The translations under genes and the position numbers were made by a program. The notes beneath the pieces were generated by a model. That model made no database searches and was not told the origin of the DNA. It worked only from the letters and a program-made list of their open reading frames with translations. Of a stretch of DNA of 17,993 nt, positions 7,189-15,414 are shown in pieces. Origin of the DNA: Actinomycetota bacterium (lineage in GTDB: Bacteria; Actinomycetota; Thermoleophilia; Solirubrobacterales; Solirubrobacteraceae); NCBI GenBank assembly GCA_005883255.1, contig VAXS01000193.1, forward strand, positions 1 to 17,993, written 5' to 3'. How positions within the stretch are numbered: the stretch's first letter is position 1; each line of letters opens with the position of its first letter.

Positions 7189-7912
7189 ACGCCCCGATCG
7201 CCACCGCGTTGAGCCACGGGTCCTCCTCGGAGGTCTCGAACCGGGTGGGCATCTGGGTGACCAGCGCCCGCAGCGCCTGGTCGCGGCGGACGCCTATGAC
7301 GCCCCCCCGCGGGCCGGTCATGCCCACGTCGGTGATGTAGGCGGTCCCGCCCGGCAGGACCCGGGCGTCGGCGGTGGGCACGTGGGTGTGCGTCCCCACC
7401 ACGGCGGTCACCCGGCCGTCCAGGTACCAGCCCATCCCGATCTTCTCGCTGGTGGCCTCGGCGTGCATGTCCACCAGCACGTGGTCCACCTGGCCCTCCA
7501 GCCGGTCCAGCGCGGAGTCGGCCTCCGGGAAGGCCGCCCGCGCCGCCTTCATGTACAGATTCCCGGAGAGGTTGATCACGCCCAGCCGGACGCCGTCGCG
7601 CTCCACCACGCACGTCCCCCGGCCGGGCTGGCTGCGCAGGAAGTTGGCCGGGCGCACGATGGCCGGGTGCTCGTCCAGGTAGGGGTAGATCTCGGCGTGC
7701 TTGTACGTGTGGTTGCCCAGCGTGATCGCGTCCGCTCCCTGGGCGAACAGCTCGTCCGCCACCCGGGGCGTGATGCCCACCCCGCCGGCGGCGTTCTCCC
7801 CGTTGACCACCACGAAGTCGGGCGCGTGGCGCTCGCGCAGCTCCGGCAGCAGCGCCCGCAGCGTGCGCCGGCCCACGCTGCCCACCACGTCGCCCACGAA
7901 CAGGATCTTCAC
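7127..7912 (-). CDS. ymdB: YmdB family metallophosphoesterase (2',3'-cyclic-nucleotide phosphodiesterase-like)
   Basis: A 261-residue protein of the YmdB/DR1281 family. All metal ligands known for that family are at the expected positions: D8 in KILFVGDVVG, E39 and N40 in NGENAAGG, N67 and H68 in LGNHTY, H150 in VDMHAEATSEK, and H175 and H177 in GTHTHVPTAD; TDVGMTGP follows. Members hydrolyse 2',3'-cyclic nucleotides; in Bacillus subtilis the protein affects biofilm and motility gene choice, and it often lies beside rny (RNase Y), which is not seen here. The start is GTG 7912, giving MKILFVGD with a weak GAGG upstream on the coding strand. It is transcribed alone, divergent from the AI-2E permease and convergent with the glycosyltransferase gene, whose last 62 bp it overlaps. 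Confidence 0.93.
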   Translation of the reverse strand: MKILFVGDVVGSVGRRTLRALLPELRERHAPDFVVVNGENAAGGVGITPRVADELFAQGADAITLGNHTYKHAEIYPYLDEHPAIVRPANFLRSQPGRGTCVVERDGVRLGVINLSGNLYMKAARAAFPEADSALDRLEGQVDHVLVDMHAEATSEKIGMGWYLDGRVTAVVGTHTHVPTADARVLPGGTAYITDVGMTGPRGGVIGVRRDQALRALVTQMPTRFETSEEDPWLNAVAIGASTPLRADSIEQVLVPAPRQP

Positions 7913-7940
7913 GCCGGGCCTCGAACGGGCCCGGATGACC

Positions 7941-7958
7941 TACCCTGAAGCCCAGGAG
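7941..7958 (+). promoter_or_regulatory. -10 box and ribosome binding site of the AI-2E permease/ABC gene
   Basis: TACCCT at 7941-7946 matches the -10 boxes before the GtrA gene and hemB, but here it is followed by AGGAG at 7954-7958, 8 nt before GTG 7967. A short leader of roughly 14 nt is therefore expected. No clear -35 is visible. Confidence 0.45.
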
Positions 7959-7966
7959 CAAGTGGC

Positions 7967-9742
7967 GTGATGCTGGTGTTCCTGGTCGCGACGGTGATCG
8001 CGCTGATCCTCAGCCCGCTGGTAAAGCGGGTGCAGCACCCGCTGGGCGCCGAGCGGGTGCGGCTGCCCAGGGGCATCGCGGTGCTGGGCGTGTACCTCGG
8101 CTTCTTCCTGGTGGTGGCCGGCGCGGGCGTGCTGCTGGCGAACCCGATCACCAACCAGGTGCGCACGCTGCAGCGCGACGTGCCCGGGCTGGTGAAGTCG
8201 GCCAACGGCTCCCTGGCCGACCTCCAGCGCTGGCTCGACCACCGGGGCATCAAGGTCAAGATCAAGAGCCAGGGCGAGACCGCGCTGCAGACCCTCCAGA
8301 AGAAGGTGGTCTCGAGCTCGGGCAGCCTCATCTCGTTCGGCCAGGACCTCCTCAAGCGGGTGGTCGAGACCGGCTTCGGGCTGATCCTGATCATCGTCAT
8401 CTCGGTGTACATGCTCCTGTACGCGGACCGAATAGGCCGCCTGGTGCGGTCGGCGATGCCGCCGGGCGACGGCACTCCCGACGACGACTACTCCCTGCGC
8501 GTGCAGCGCGCGGTCAGCTCGTACGTCCGCGGGCAGATCCTGTTCTCGGTGATCATGGGCACGACCGCCGGGGTGGCGATGTGGCTGCTGGGCGTCAGCG
8601 GCGTGTTCCCCGACGGGAGCCGGTACGCGCTGTTCTTCGGGATCTTCTTCGGGCTCATGGAGCTCGTCCCCTACATCGGCCCGGTGCTGGGGGCGATCCC
8701 GCCGATCCTGGTGGCGCTGTTCTCGGACCCGATCAGCGCGGTGTGGGTGACCATCACCTTCGTGGCCATCCAGCAGGTGGAGGGCCACGTGGTCGCGCCC
8801 CAGGTGTTCGGGCACTCGCTGCGGATCAACCCGCTGCTGGTGATCTTCGCGCTGCTGATCGGCGGCGAGCTGTACGGGATCCTGGGCGCGTTCATCGCGC
8901 TGCCCCTGGCGGCGGTCGCGCGCGAGACCGTGGTCTACCTGCGCCGCCACCTGGTGCTGGAGCCGTGGCCGCGGGTGTGGCCGACGCCAGCGCCGGCCGG
9001 GGGCGGCGAGCTGGCGGGCGCGGACGTCGGTATCGCAGAGCGCGCGGTCGCCCTCTCCGCGAGCGCGCTCACCCGCCGCTTCGGCGAGCGCACGGCGCTG
9101 CGCGACGTCAGCTTCGAGCTCCACGAGGGCGAGCTGCTGGCGATCATCGGTCCCAACGGCGCCGGGAAGACCACGCTGCTGTCGATCCTGGCCGGGATCC
9201 TGCGCGCCGACTCCGGCGCGGTCTCGCTGCCGGCGGGCGGACTGGGCTGGGTGCCCCAGCAGCCGGCGATCTACTCCAAGCTCTCGGTGGCCGAGAACCT
9301 GCGGCTGTTCGCCCGGCTGGAGCGGGTGCCCGACCCGGAGGTCGCCGTGGCCCGCATGCTGGAGCAGGCCGGCCTGGCCGACCGCGCCGACAGCGAGCTG
9401 GGGGAGCTGTCCGGCGGCAACCGGCAGCGCGTGAACATCGCGGTGGGGCTGCTGGCCGAGCCTGCCGTCCTGCCGCTGGACGAGCCCTCCACCGCGCTCG
9501 ATCCCCGGCAGCGCGAGCGCCTGTGGGAGTTCGTGGGCGCGCTCACCGAGGGCGGGACCAGCGTCGTCTACTCGACCCACATCGTGCAGGAGGCCGAGCG
9601 CTACGCCGACCGCGTGCTGGTGCTGGCCGACGGCGAGCTGCTGTTCGGGGGCACCCCGCGCGAGCTGGAGCTGGCGGCGGGAGCGTCGGGGCTGGACTTC
9701 GAGGCCGCCTTCGTGCGCTTCCTGCGCGAGCGCGGGCACTGA
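7967..9742 (+). CDS. AI-2E/PerM family permease in one frame with an ABC transporter ATPase
   Basis: One uninterrupted 591-codon frame with two parts. Residues 1 to about 335 are an AI-2E/PerM (DUF20) permease: hydrophobic helices, the conserved FGLMELVPYIGPVLGAIPP (about 227-245), VEGHVVAPQVFGHSLRINPLLV and GILGAFIALPLAAV. Residues about 350-591 are an ABC ATPase: Walker A GPNGAGKTT (about 396-404), Q-loop WVPQQ, signature LSGGNRQRV (about 481-489), Walker B with DEPSTALDP, and H-loop STH. No stop and no good start (only a GTG at 8975) separates them. AI-2E permeases and ABC ATPases are normally separate proteins, so either this is a true fusion or a stop/intergenic piece is missing. The ATPase should pair with the ABC-2 permease that follows after 7 bp. 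The permease half also lacks about 40 residues that usually precede its first conserved helix. Alternative start: ATG 7970. Confidence 0.82.
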   Translation: MMLVFLVATVIALILSPLVKRVQHPLGAERVRLPRGIAVLGVYLGFFLVVAGAGVLLANPITNQVRTLQRDVPGLVKSANGSLADLQRWLDHRGIKVKIKSQGETALQTLQKKVVSSSGSLISFGQDLLKRVVETGFGLILIIVISVYMLLYADRIGRLVRSAMPPGDGTPDDDYSLRVQRAVSSYVRGQILFSVIMGTTAGVAMWLLGVSGVFPDGSRYALFFGIFFGLMELVPYIGPVLGAIPPILVALFSDPISAVWVTITFVAIQQVEGHVVAPQVFGHSLRINPLLVIFALLIGGELYGILGAFIALPLAAVARETVVYLRRHLVLEPWPRVWPTPAPAGGGELAGADVGIAERAVALSASALTRRFGERTALRDVSFELHEGELLAIIGPNGAGKTTLLSILAGILRADSGAVSLPAGGLGWVPQQPAIYSKLSVAENLRLFARLERVPDPEVAVARMLEQAGLADRADSELGELSGGNRQRVNIAVGLLAEPAVLPLDEPSTALDPRQRERLWEFVGALTEGGTSVVYSTHIVQEAERYADRVLVLADGELLFGGTPRELELAAGASGLDFEAAFVRFLRERGH

Positions 9743-9749
9743 GTCGCCC

Positions 9750-11090
9750 GTGCGCTGGCTGTTCCTCAAGGACCTGCAGATCCTGCGCCGCTCGCCGCTG
9801 CTGGTGGCGCTGCTCATCGTCTACCCGATCGTGGTGGCGCTGCTGCTGGGCTTCGCGCTCTCGCGCGGGCCGGAGAAGCCCAAGGTGGCGTTCCTCAACG
9901 AGGTTCCGCCCAACGCGAGCAAGTTCCAGGTCGGCGGCACCAAGATCGACGCCTCCAAGTACTCGAGCCAGCTGTTCAAGTCGGTCGACCCGGTGACGGT
10001 CCACTCGCGCCGGGAGGCGCTCGACAAGGTCCGTTCGGGCGACGCGCTCGCCGCTCTGATCATCCCGCCGGACGTGATCGAGAAGCTCTCCACCGGGCTG
10101 CAGAGCGCGCGGGTGGAGGTGATCTACAACCAGGAGGACCCGGTCAAGGGCAACTACGTCAACCAGATCATCACCGCTCGCCTGGCGGACGCCAACGCCG
10201 CCCTCTCGGACGAGTTCCGCCGGATCGCGGTGGAGGACATCCGGCTGCTGCTGAACGGCGGCCAGTTCGACCTGCTGGGGCGCACGCTGGACATCCTCGG
10301 CCTGCGCCGGACCGAGGCGCTGCTGACCGCCGCCCTGGGCACGCTGCCGCGCCGGGCGCCGCAGCGCCCGCCGCTGGAGCGGGTCAAGAGCTTCGCCGGC
10401 CTGGCCGTCTCCAACCTCGACCTGGCCACCGACGTGCTGGGCACGGTGAGCCAGCCCGTGCGGGTCAAGCGCACGGCGCTCAACGGCGCGCACACTCCGC
10501 TCTCGTCGTTTGCGGCGGCGGTCGCGGCCACGGTGTCGCTCATGTTCGTCACGGTCCTGCTGGCCTCGGGGATGCTGGCCCTGGAGCGCGAGGAGAACGC
10601 CTTCGGCCGCCTGGTGCGGGGGCTGGTGTCGCGCGCCGGCCTGCTGGCGGAGAAGATCGGGCTCTCGGCGGCCTGCGCGTTCGTGGTGGCGGTGGCCATG
10701 ACCTGCGGGATCGGGGCGTTCGTCAGCCTCCACTGGAGCCGCTTCCCGCTGTGGCTCGTGGCGCTGGCGCTGGGCGCGCTGGCCTTCGGCGCGCTGGGCG
10801 TGGCCATCGGCGGGGTCGCGCGGGAGGTGCGGGCGGCCTCGCTGCTGGCCTTCCTGCTCTCGCTGCCGATCGCGTTCCTGGCGCTGGTGCCCAGCGGCGC
10901 GGTCTCGGGCGGGCTCTACGACCTGATCCGCGTGGTCTCGGCCCTGTTCCCGTTCAAGGCCACGCTGCAGGCGATGGACAACGCGCTCAACGACACCGGC
11001 CAGAGCCTGGCGGGGCCGCTGTTCCATCTGGTCGGGCTCACCGCGGGCTTCGGCGTGCTGGCCCGGCTGGCCCTGCGGCGCTTCGACTGA
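9750..11090 (+). CDS. ABC-2 type transporter permease
   Basis: A 446-residue ABC export permease. It has one N-terminal helix (about 18-38, [23 protein letters not shown]), then a large extracytoplasmic region of about 200 residues, then a block of five to six helices from about residue 250 to 440. This is the ABC-2/YhgE-Pip/NatB-like topology used for ATP-driven export. The extracytoplasmic domain contains [18 protein letters not shown] and [11 protein letters not shown], typical of the family. GTG 9750 begins 7 bp after the ATPase stop, with only a weak GAG-type ribosome site, suggesting coupling to the ATPase. The substrate cannot be told from the sequence; membrane lipids, peptides or drugs are possible. 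No truncation is seen. Confidence 0.88.
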   Translation: MRWLFLKDLQILRRSPLLVALLIVYPIVVALLLGFALSRGPEKPKVAFLNEVPPNASKFQVGGTKIDASKYSSQLFKSVDPVTVHSRREALDKVRSGDALAALIIPPDVIEKLSTGLQSARVEVIYNQEDPVKGNYVNQIITARLADANAALSDEFRRIAVEDIRLLLNGGQFDLLGRTLDILGLRRTEALLTAALGTLPRRAPQRPPLERVKSFAGLAVSNLDLATDVLGTVSQPVRVKRTALNGAHTPLSSFAAAVAATVSLMFVTVLLASGMLALEREENAFGRLVRGLVSRAGLLAEKIGLSAACAFVVAVAMTCGIGAFVSLHWSRFPLWLVALALGALAFGALGVAIGGVAREVRAASLLAFLLSLPIAFLALVPSGAVSGGLYDLIRVVSALFPFKATLQAMDNALNDTGQSLAGPLFHLVGLTAGFGVLARLALRRFD

Positions 11091-11124
11091 CCGCGGGCCA
11101 GCCGCCAGTATCCTCAGGGCGATG
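11087..11124 (+). promoter_or_regulatory. promoter of hemB, leaderless geometry
   Basis: A -35-like CTGACC at 11087-11092 and TATCCT at 11109-11114 are separated by 16 bp. The -10 is followed by exactly 7 nt and then the hemB ATG at 11122, so the transcript should begin at the start codon. No Shine-Dalgarno sequence is present before hemB. The -35 overlaps the stop codon of the preceding permease gene. Confidence 0.55.
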
Positions 11125-12096
11125 GCCTTTCCGCACACGCGCCTGCGGCGCCTGCGCCAGAGCGGGGTGCTGCGCGACCTGGTCCGCGAGACCGAGCTGC
11201 GCGCCTCCCAGCTCGTCTACCCGCTGTTCGTGGAGCACGGGCTGGACCGCCGGACGCCGATCGAGTCGATGCCGGGCGTCGACCGGCTGTCGATCAACCA
11301 CGCGGTCGAGGAGGCGGCGGAGGCGGCCGGGCTGGGCGTCCCGGCGGTGCTCCTGTTCGGGATCCCCGCGGCCAAGGACGACGAGGGCTCCGGCGCCTGG
11401 GACGACGAGGGCGTGGTCCAGCTCGCGACCCGCGCGATCAAGGAGGCGCTGCCCGACCTGCTGGTGATCACCGACGTGTGCCTGTGCGAGTACACCACCC
11501 ACGGGCACTGCGGCCGGCTGCGCGACGACGGCTCGGTCGACAACGACTCCAGCCTGGAGCTGCTGGCCCGCACCGCCGTCTCGCAGGCCCGGGCCGGCGC
11601 CGACGTGGTCGCGCCCAGCGACATGATGGACGGCCGCGTGGGCGCGCTGCGGGCCGAGCTGGACGCCGAGGGCCTGGCCGACACGCCGATCCTGTCCTAC
11701 TCGGCGAAGTTCGCCTCCGCCTTCTACGGCCCGTTCCGCGAGGCGGCGGACTCGACGCCCGCCTTCGGCGACCGGCGCGCCTACCAGATGGATCCCGCCA
11801 ACGCCCGCGAGGCGGTGCGCGAGGCCCTCCTCGACGTCGAGGAGGGCGCGGACATGGTCATGGTCAAGCCGGCGCTGCCCTACCTGGACGTGGTCCGGGC
11901 GGTGCGCGAGGCCACGCTCGTGCCGGTGTGCGCCTACAACGTGAGCGGCGAGTACGCGATGGTCAAGGCGGCCGCGGCCGCCGGGTACCTGGACGAGCGG
12001 GCCGGCGTGCTGGAGGCGCTCACGGGCATCCGCCGCGCCGGCGCCGACGTGATAGTCACCTACCACGCCAAGGATGTGGCCCGGTGGCTGCGCTGA
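11122..12096 (+). CDS. hemB: delta-aminolevulinic acid dehydratase (porphobilinogen synthase)
   Basis: A 324-residue HemB that condenses two 5-aminolevulinate molecules to porphobilinogen in the cytoplasm, the first common step to hemes, siroheme and cobalamin. Visible features: [16 protein letters not shown] and [10 protein letters not shown] at the N-terminus; the cysteine zinc site C120, C122 and C130 in [14 protein letters not shown], making it a zinc enzyme and not the Asp/Mg type; the two catalytic lysines K196 in SYSAKFAS and K249 in VMVKPALPY; and the final [11 protein letters not shown]. The length is normal. It is first in a five-gene run and probably driven by the leaderless promoter directly upstream. 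The next gene begins 13 bp before its stop. Confidence 0.97.
   Translation: MAFPHTRLRRLRQSGVLRDLVRETELRASQLVYPLFVEHGLDRRTPIESMPGVDRLSINHAVEEAAEAAGLGVPAVLLFGIPAAKDDEGSGAWDDEGVVQLATRAIKEALPDLLVITDVCLCEYTTHGHCGRLRDDGSVDNDSSLELLARTAVSQARAGADVVAPSDMMDGRVGALRAELDAEGLADTPILSYSAKFASAFYGPFREAADSTPAFGDRRAYQMDPANAREAVREALLDVEEGADMVMVKPALPYLDVVRAVREATLVPVCAYNVSGEYAMVKAAAAAGYLDERAGVLEALTGIRRAGADVIVTYHAKDVARWLR
12070..12074 (+). promoter_or_regulatory. ribosome binding site inside hemB for the AhbA/AhbB-like gene
   Basis: AAGGA at 12070-12074 lies 9 nt before GTG 12084, within the last codons of hemB. It fixes the start of the downstream gene and makes a 13-bp overlap with hemB. Confidence 0.5.
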
Positions 12097-13169
12097 GCGG
12101 CGCCCAGCCCAAGGTCCGCGCGCGCAAGGGCGGGGCAGCCATCGCCCTGGACGAGCTGGATCGCCGACTCCTCAACCTCATGCAGAGCCGCTTCCCGCTC
12201 CGGCCCCGTCCCTACGCGGCGGTGGCGGCCGAGGCGGAGATCTCCGAGGACGAGACGCTGGCGCGGGTGGAGCGGCTGGTGCGCGAGCGGATCATCCGCG
12301 AGGTCACCCCCATCTACGACACCCGGGCACTGGGCTACCAGTCGATGCTGGTGGCGGCGAAGGTGGACGCCGAGCACCCGCAGCGGGCGGCGGCCATCGT
12401 CAACTCGCACCCGGGCGTGTCGCACAACTACCTGCGCACCCACGACTTCAACCTGTGGTTCACGGTCGCCGTGGAGCCCGACTCGGCACTGGGGCTGGAC
12501 GGCACCCTGGAGGTGCTGCAGCGCCTGACCGGCGCCGAGTCGATCCGCCAGCTGCCCACGCTCAAGCTGTTCAAGATCCGGATGGACCTGGAGATGGAGA
12601 AGGGCACCGCCGCCCTGGCGGCGGCGGCCCAGGCGGTGGAGCCGGCCGAGCTCGAGCCCCAGCCCTACGACGACTTCGACGTGGCGGTCATCCGCGCCAC
12701 CCAGGGCCACCAGCCGATCGTGGCCGAGCCCTACGCCGAGCCCGCGGCCCGGCTGGGCCTGCCAGTGGACCGCCTGCTCGAGCACCTGGAGGGGATGCGC
12801 GAGCGGCGGCTGCTCCGGCGGGTGGCCGCGATCCTGTTCCACCGTCGCGCCGGCTTCTCGGCCAACGGGATGGGCGTGTGGAACGTGCCCGGCGAGCGCA
12901 TCCCGGAGCTCGGTCCCCGGATGGCCTCTGTGCGAGGCATCTCGCACTGCTACCAGCGCCCCACCTACCCGGACTGGCCCTACTCGGTCTTCACCATGGC
13001 CCACGGTCGCTCGAAGGAGGAGTGCGATGCGATCCTCGACTCGATCGCCGAGCTCACCGGCATCGAGGAGCGGGCCACGCTGTACTCGTCCACGGAGTAC
13101 AAGAAGGTGCGGCTCCTGTACTTCACCGACGACTACCGGCGCTGGGAAGCCGAGCACGCCTCCGCCTAG
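12084..13169 (+). CDS. siroheme decarboxylase-like protein, AhbA-AhbB (NirD/L/G/H) fusion with two Lrp/AsnC-like units
   Basis: 361 residues holding two tandem AsnC-like modules. Unit 1 (about 21-172) has a winged-helix [18 protein letters not shown], then [14 protein letters not shown] and a C-terminal [15 protein letters not shown]. Unit 2 (about 197-350) has the helix-turn-helix-like [60 protein letters not shown] and [12 protein letters not shown]. These sequences are the hallmarks of siroheme decarboxylase AhbA/AhbB and of NirDL and NirGH in heme d1 synthesis, which remove two acetate carboxyls from siroheme to give 12,18-didecarboxysiroheme. Single-chain two-unit forms are known for some NirDL proteins. 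Automated pipelines often call this an AsnC regulator. Position between hemB and hemL supports a tetrapyrrole enzyme. GTG 12084 is chosen from the AAGGA site. Confidence 0.85.
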   Translation: MAALSGAQPKVRARKGGAAIALDELDRRLLNLMQSRFPLRPRPYAAVAAEAEISEDETLARVERLVRERIIREVTPIYDTRALGYQSMLVAAKVDAEHPQRAAAIVNSHPGVSHNYLRTHDFNLWFTVAVEPDSALGLDGTLEVLQRLTGAESIRQLPTLKLFKIRMDLEMEKGTAALAAAAQAVEPAELEPQPYDDFDVAVIRATQGHQPIVAEPYAEPAARLGLPVDRLLEHLEGMRERRLLRRVAAILFHRRAGFSANGMGVWNVPGERIPELGPRMASVRGISHCYQRPTYPDWPYSVFTMAHGRSKEECDAILDSIAELTGIEERATLYSSTEYKKVRLLYFTDDYRRWEAEHASA

Positions 13170-13171
13170 GC

Positions 13172-14446
13172 GTGGCGGGCGGCGCGCGTTCGCGGGAGTT
13201 GTACCGGCGCGCGCTGCGCGTGCTGCCGGGCGGCGTGAACTCGCCGGTCCGCGCGATGCGGGCGATCGGGCGCGACCCGGTGTTCGTCGAGCGGGCGGCG
13301 GGATCGGAGCTGGTCGACGTGGACGGAAACGCGTACGTGGACTGGGTGTGCTCGTGGGGGCCGCTGATCCTGGGCCACGCCCATCCGGACGTGCTCGCGG
13401 CCGTGGGCGAGGCGGCCGCGCGCGGGACCAGCTTCGGCGCGCCCACGGCCGGCGAGGTCGAGCTGGCGGAGGAGGTGGCCCACCGGGTGCCGTCGGTGGA
13501 GATGCTGCGGATGACCTCCTCCGGGACCGAGGCGGCGATGACCGCGGTTCGGCTGGCGCGGGCGGTCACCGGCCGCGAGGCGATCGTCAAGTTCGCCGGC
13601 GCCTACCACGGACACGTGGACGGCCTGCTGGCGGAGGCGGGGTCGGGGCTGGCCACCCAGGGGATCCCGGCCAGCCCCGGCGTGCCGGCGGCCGCGGCGG
13701 CCGCCACGATCGTCGTCCCCTGGAACGACGCCGGCGCCGTGGCGGCGGCGGTGGACGAGCACGAGGTGGCGGCGATCCTGGCCGAGCCCTACCCGGCCAA
13801 CATGGGGCTGGTGCCGCCGGGGGAGGGGTTCCTGGAGCAGCTGCGCGCGTCCGCCGACCGCGCCGGCGCGTTGCTGGTCTTCGACGAGGTGATCAGCGGG
13901 TTCCGCGTGGCGCCGGGCGGCGCGCAGGAGCTGGCGGGCGTGGCGCCGGACCTGACGATCCTGGGGAAGGTCCTGGGTGGCGGGCTGCCGGCGGCGGCCC
14001 TGGGCGGCCGGCGCGCGCTGCTGGAGCGCCTGGCCCCGGCCGGCGACGTCTACCAGGCGGGCACGCTGTCGGGCAACCCGCTGGCGGTCGCCGCCGGGCT
14101 GGCCACGCTGCGGCGGCTGGACGAGGACGCCTACGCGCGGCTGGCCGCCACCACGCGCGCCCTGGCCGACGGACTCCGCGAGGTCGCGGGCGAGCGCCCG
14201 GTGCAGGTGGCGGCCGAGACCGGCCTGCTCACCGTGTTCTTCTCCGCCGACCCGGTGCGCGACTGGACGGGCGCCGCCGCCTGCGACCGCGAGGCCTACG
14301 GCGCCTGGTGCCGGGGACTGCTCGACCGCGGCGTCTACGCCCCGCCGTCCCAGTTCGAGGCCTGGTTCCCGTCGCTGGCGCACACCACCGAGGACGTGGA
14401 GACGACGGTCGCGGCGGCGGCCGAGGCCTTCGCGGAGGCGGCGTGA
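13172..14446 (+). CDS. hemL: glutamate-1-semialdehyde 2,1-aminomutase
   Basis: A 424-residue class III aminotransferase-fold enzyme that moves the amino group of glutamate-1-semialdehyde to give 5-aminolevulinate, the C5-pathway substrate of HemB. Motifs in order: LPGGVNSPVRAM (about 17-28), YVDWVCSWGPLILGHAHP, SSGTEAAMTAVRLAR (cofactor phosphate), KFAGAYHGHVD, LLVFDEVISGFRVA, the PLP lysine K266 in LGKVLGGGLPAAALGG, and QAGTLSGNPLAVAAGLATL. The length matches E. coli HemL. GTG 13172 lies 2 nt after the previous stop and there is no good ribosome site, so it is probably translated by reinitiation. Its stop overlaps the next GTG (GTGA). Confidence 0.97.
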   Translation: MAGGARSRELYRRALRVLPGGVNSPVRAMRAIGRDPVFVERAAGSELVDVDGNAYVDWVCSWGPLILGHAHPDVLAAVGEAAARGTSFGAPTAGEVELAEEVAHRVPSVEMLRMTSSGTEAAMTAVRLARAVTGREAIVKFAGAYHGHVDGLLAEAGSGLATQGIPASPGVPAAAAAATIVVPWNDAGAVAAAVDEHEVAAILAEPYPANMGLVPPGEGFLEQLRASADRAGALLVFDEVISGFRVAPGGAQELAGVAPDLTILGKVLGGGLPAAALGGRRALLERLAPAGDVYQAGTLSGNPLAVAAGLATLRRLDEDAYARLAATTRALADGLREVAGERPVQVAAETGLLTVFFSADPVRDWTGAAACDREAYGAWCRGLLDRGVYAPPSQFEAWFPSLAHTTEDVETTVAAAAEAFAEAA

Positions 14447-15414
14447 GCGCCCTCCTCGACCGACTCGGGGTGGAGCTGCCCATCGTGCAGGCCGGGATGG
14501 GTGGGGGCATCGCGCGGCACGAGCTCGCGGCCGCCGTGTCCGAGGCCGGCGGGCTGGGCACGCTGGGAATCCTTCCCGCCGACCGACTCGCCGCCGAGCT
14601 GCGGGCTGCCCGAGAGCGCACGCGACGACCGGTGGCGGTCAACCTGCTCCTGCCCTTTGCGCGCGCCGCGCACTGGTCTGTGGCGGCGGAGGCCGACGCC
14701 GTGGTCACGTTCTGGGGGCGGCCCCGGCGGCGCGTCGCCGGAGTGTGGCTGCACCAGTGCGGCTCGGTGCGCGAGGCCCTGGCCGCGCACCGGGCGGGCG
14801 CCGACGGCGTCATCGTGCAGGGAATGGAGGCGGGCGGCCACGTGCGCGGGACCCATCCCGCCCTCGGCCTGCTCGAGCAGGCCCGCGCCACGCTGCCCGC
14901 CGGCTACCCGATCCTGCTCGCCGGCGGGCTGGCCGACGCGGCCGACGTGGAGCGGGCGCTGGCCGCCGGGGCGGATGCCGCCGTCCTGGGCACGCGCTTC
15001 CTGACGAGCGACGAGAGCCGTGCGCACCCGGCCTACAAGGCGCGGGTCGGCGAGTCCGAGGAGACGGTCCTCACCGAGCTGTTCGGGCTGGGCTGGCCGG
15101 CTCCGCATCGCGTGCTGCGCAACGCGGCGACCGACCGCTGGCTGTCCGGCCGCGATCCGCGCGGGCCGCGCGGGATCCGCGCGCTGAACCGGGTGACCGC
15201 TCCCCTCGCCCGCCGGCTGCCGCCGCTCGATCCGGGCCGCTTCCAGCGCCCTGACCGCCCGCTCCTCTCACCCCAGCCGCCCACCGACGACGGCCCCTCG
15301 AGCCTTCTCGACTCCGGACCCCTCTATGCCGGGGAGACGGCCGGCCGCATCCACGACGTCCGCCCGGCCGCCGACCTCGTGCGCGACCTGTCGGGGGTGG
15401 GCGCCGCACGATGA
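14443..15414 (+). CDS. nitronate monooxygenase / 2-nitropropane dioxygenase family FMN protein
   Basis: A 323-residue TIM-barrel FMN protein. Hallmarks are PIVQAGMGGGIARHELAAAVSEAGGLGTLG at the N-terminus (given in parts: PIVQAGMGGG, then GGLGTLG), VNLLLPFAR, FWGRP, LHQCGSVREALAAHRAGADGVIVQG, the His-containing EAGGHVRGT, and the phosphate-binding LLAGGLADAADVERALAAGADAAVLGTRF. The family includes nitronate monooxygenases that oxidise toxic alkyl nitronates and FabK-type enoyl-ACP reductases. The EAGGH motif fits the former, but the exact substrate is unclear. The C-terminal 70 residues or so are Pro/Arg-rich after the barrel. It overlaps hemL by GTGA and the next gene by ATGA, so it belongs to the hem operon. 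GGAGG at 14434-14438 is only 4 nt from the start. Confidence 0.87.
   Translation: MSALLDRLGVELPIVQAGMGGGIARHELAAAVSEAGGLGTLGILPADRLAAELRAARERTRRPVAVNLLLPFARAAHWSVAAEADAVVTFWGRPRRRVAGVWLHQCGSVREALAAHRAGADGVIVQGMEAGGHVRGTHPALGLLEQARATLPAGYPILLAGGLADAADVERALAAGADAAVLGTRFLTSDESRAHPAYKARVGESEETVLTELFGLGWPAPHRVLRNAATDRWLSGRDPRGPRGIRALNRVTAPLARRLPPLDPGRFQRPDRPLLSPQPPTDDGPSSLLDSGPLYAGETAGRIHDVRPAADLVRDLSGVGAAR

Noticed and set aside
7170..7961. Second minus-strand gene overlapping ymdB
   Set aside because: It is an alternate frame of ymdB with an Arg/Gly/Ala/Pro-rich composition and no motifs, while the ymdB frame has every metal ligand in place.
8975..9742. Separate ABC ATPase gene starting at GTG 8975
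   Set aside because: The preceding frame has no stop and the GTG has no well-spaced ribosome site, so a single reading frame is reported with the caveat stated there.
12084..13169. Plain Lrp/AsnC transcriptional regulator
   Set aside because: Both units carry AhbA/AhbB-type motifs and sit between hemB and hemL, so the decarboxylase family fits better; a regulatory role is kept only as an alternative in the findings.
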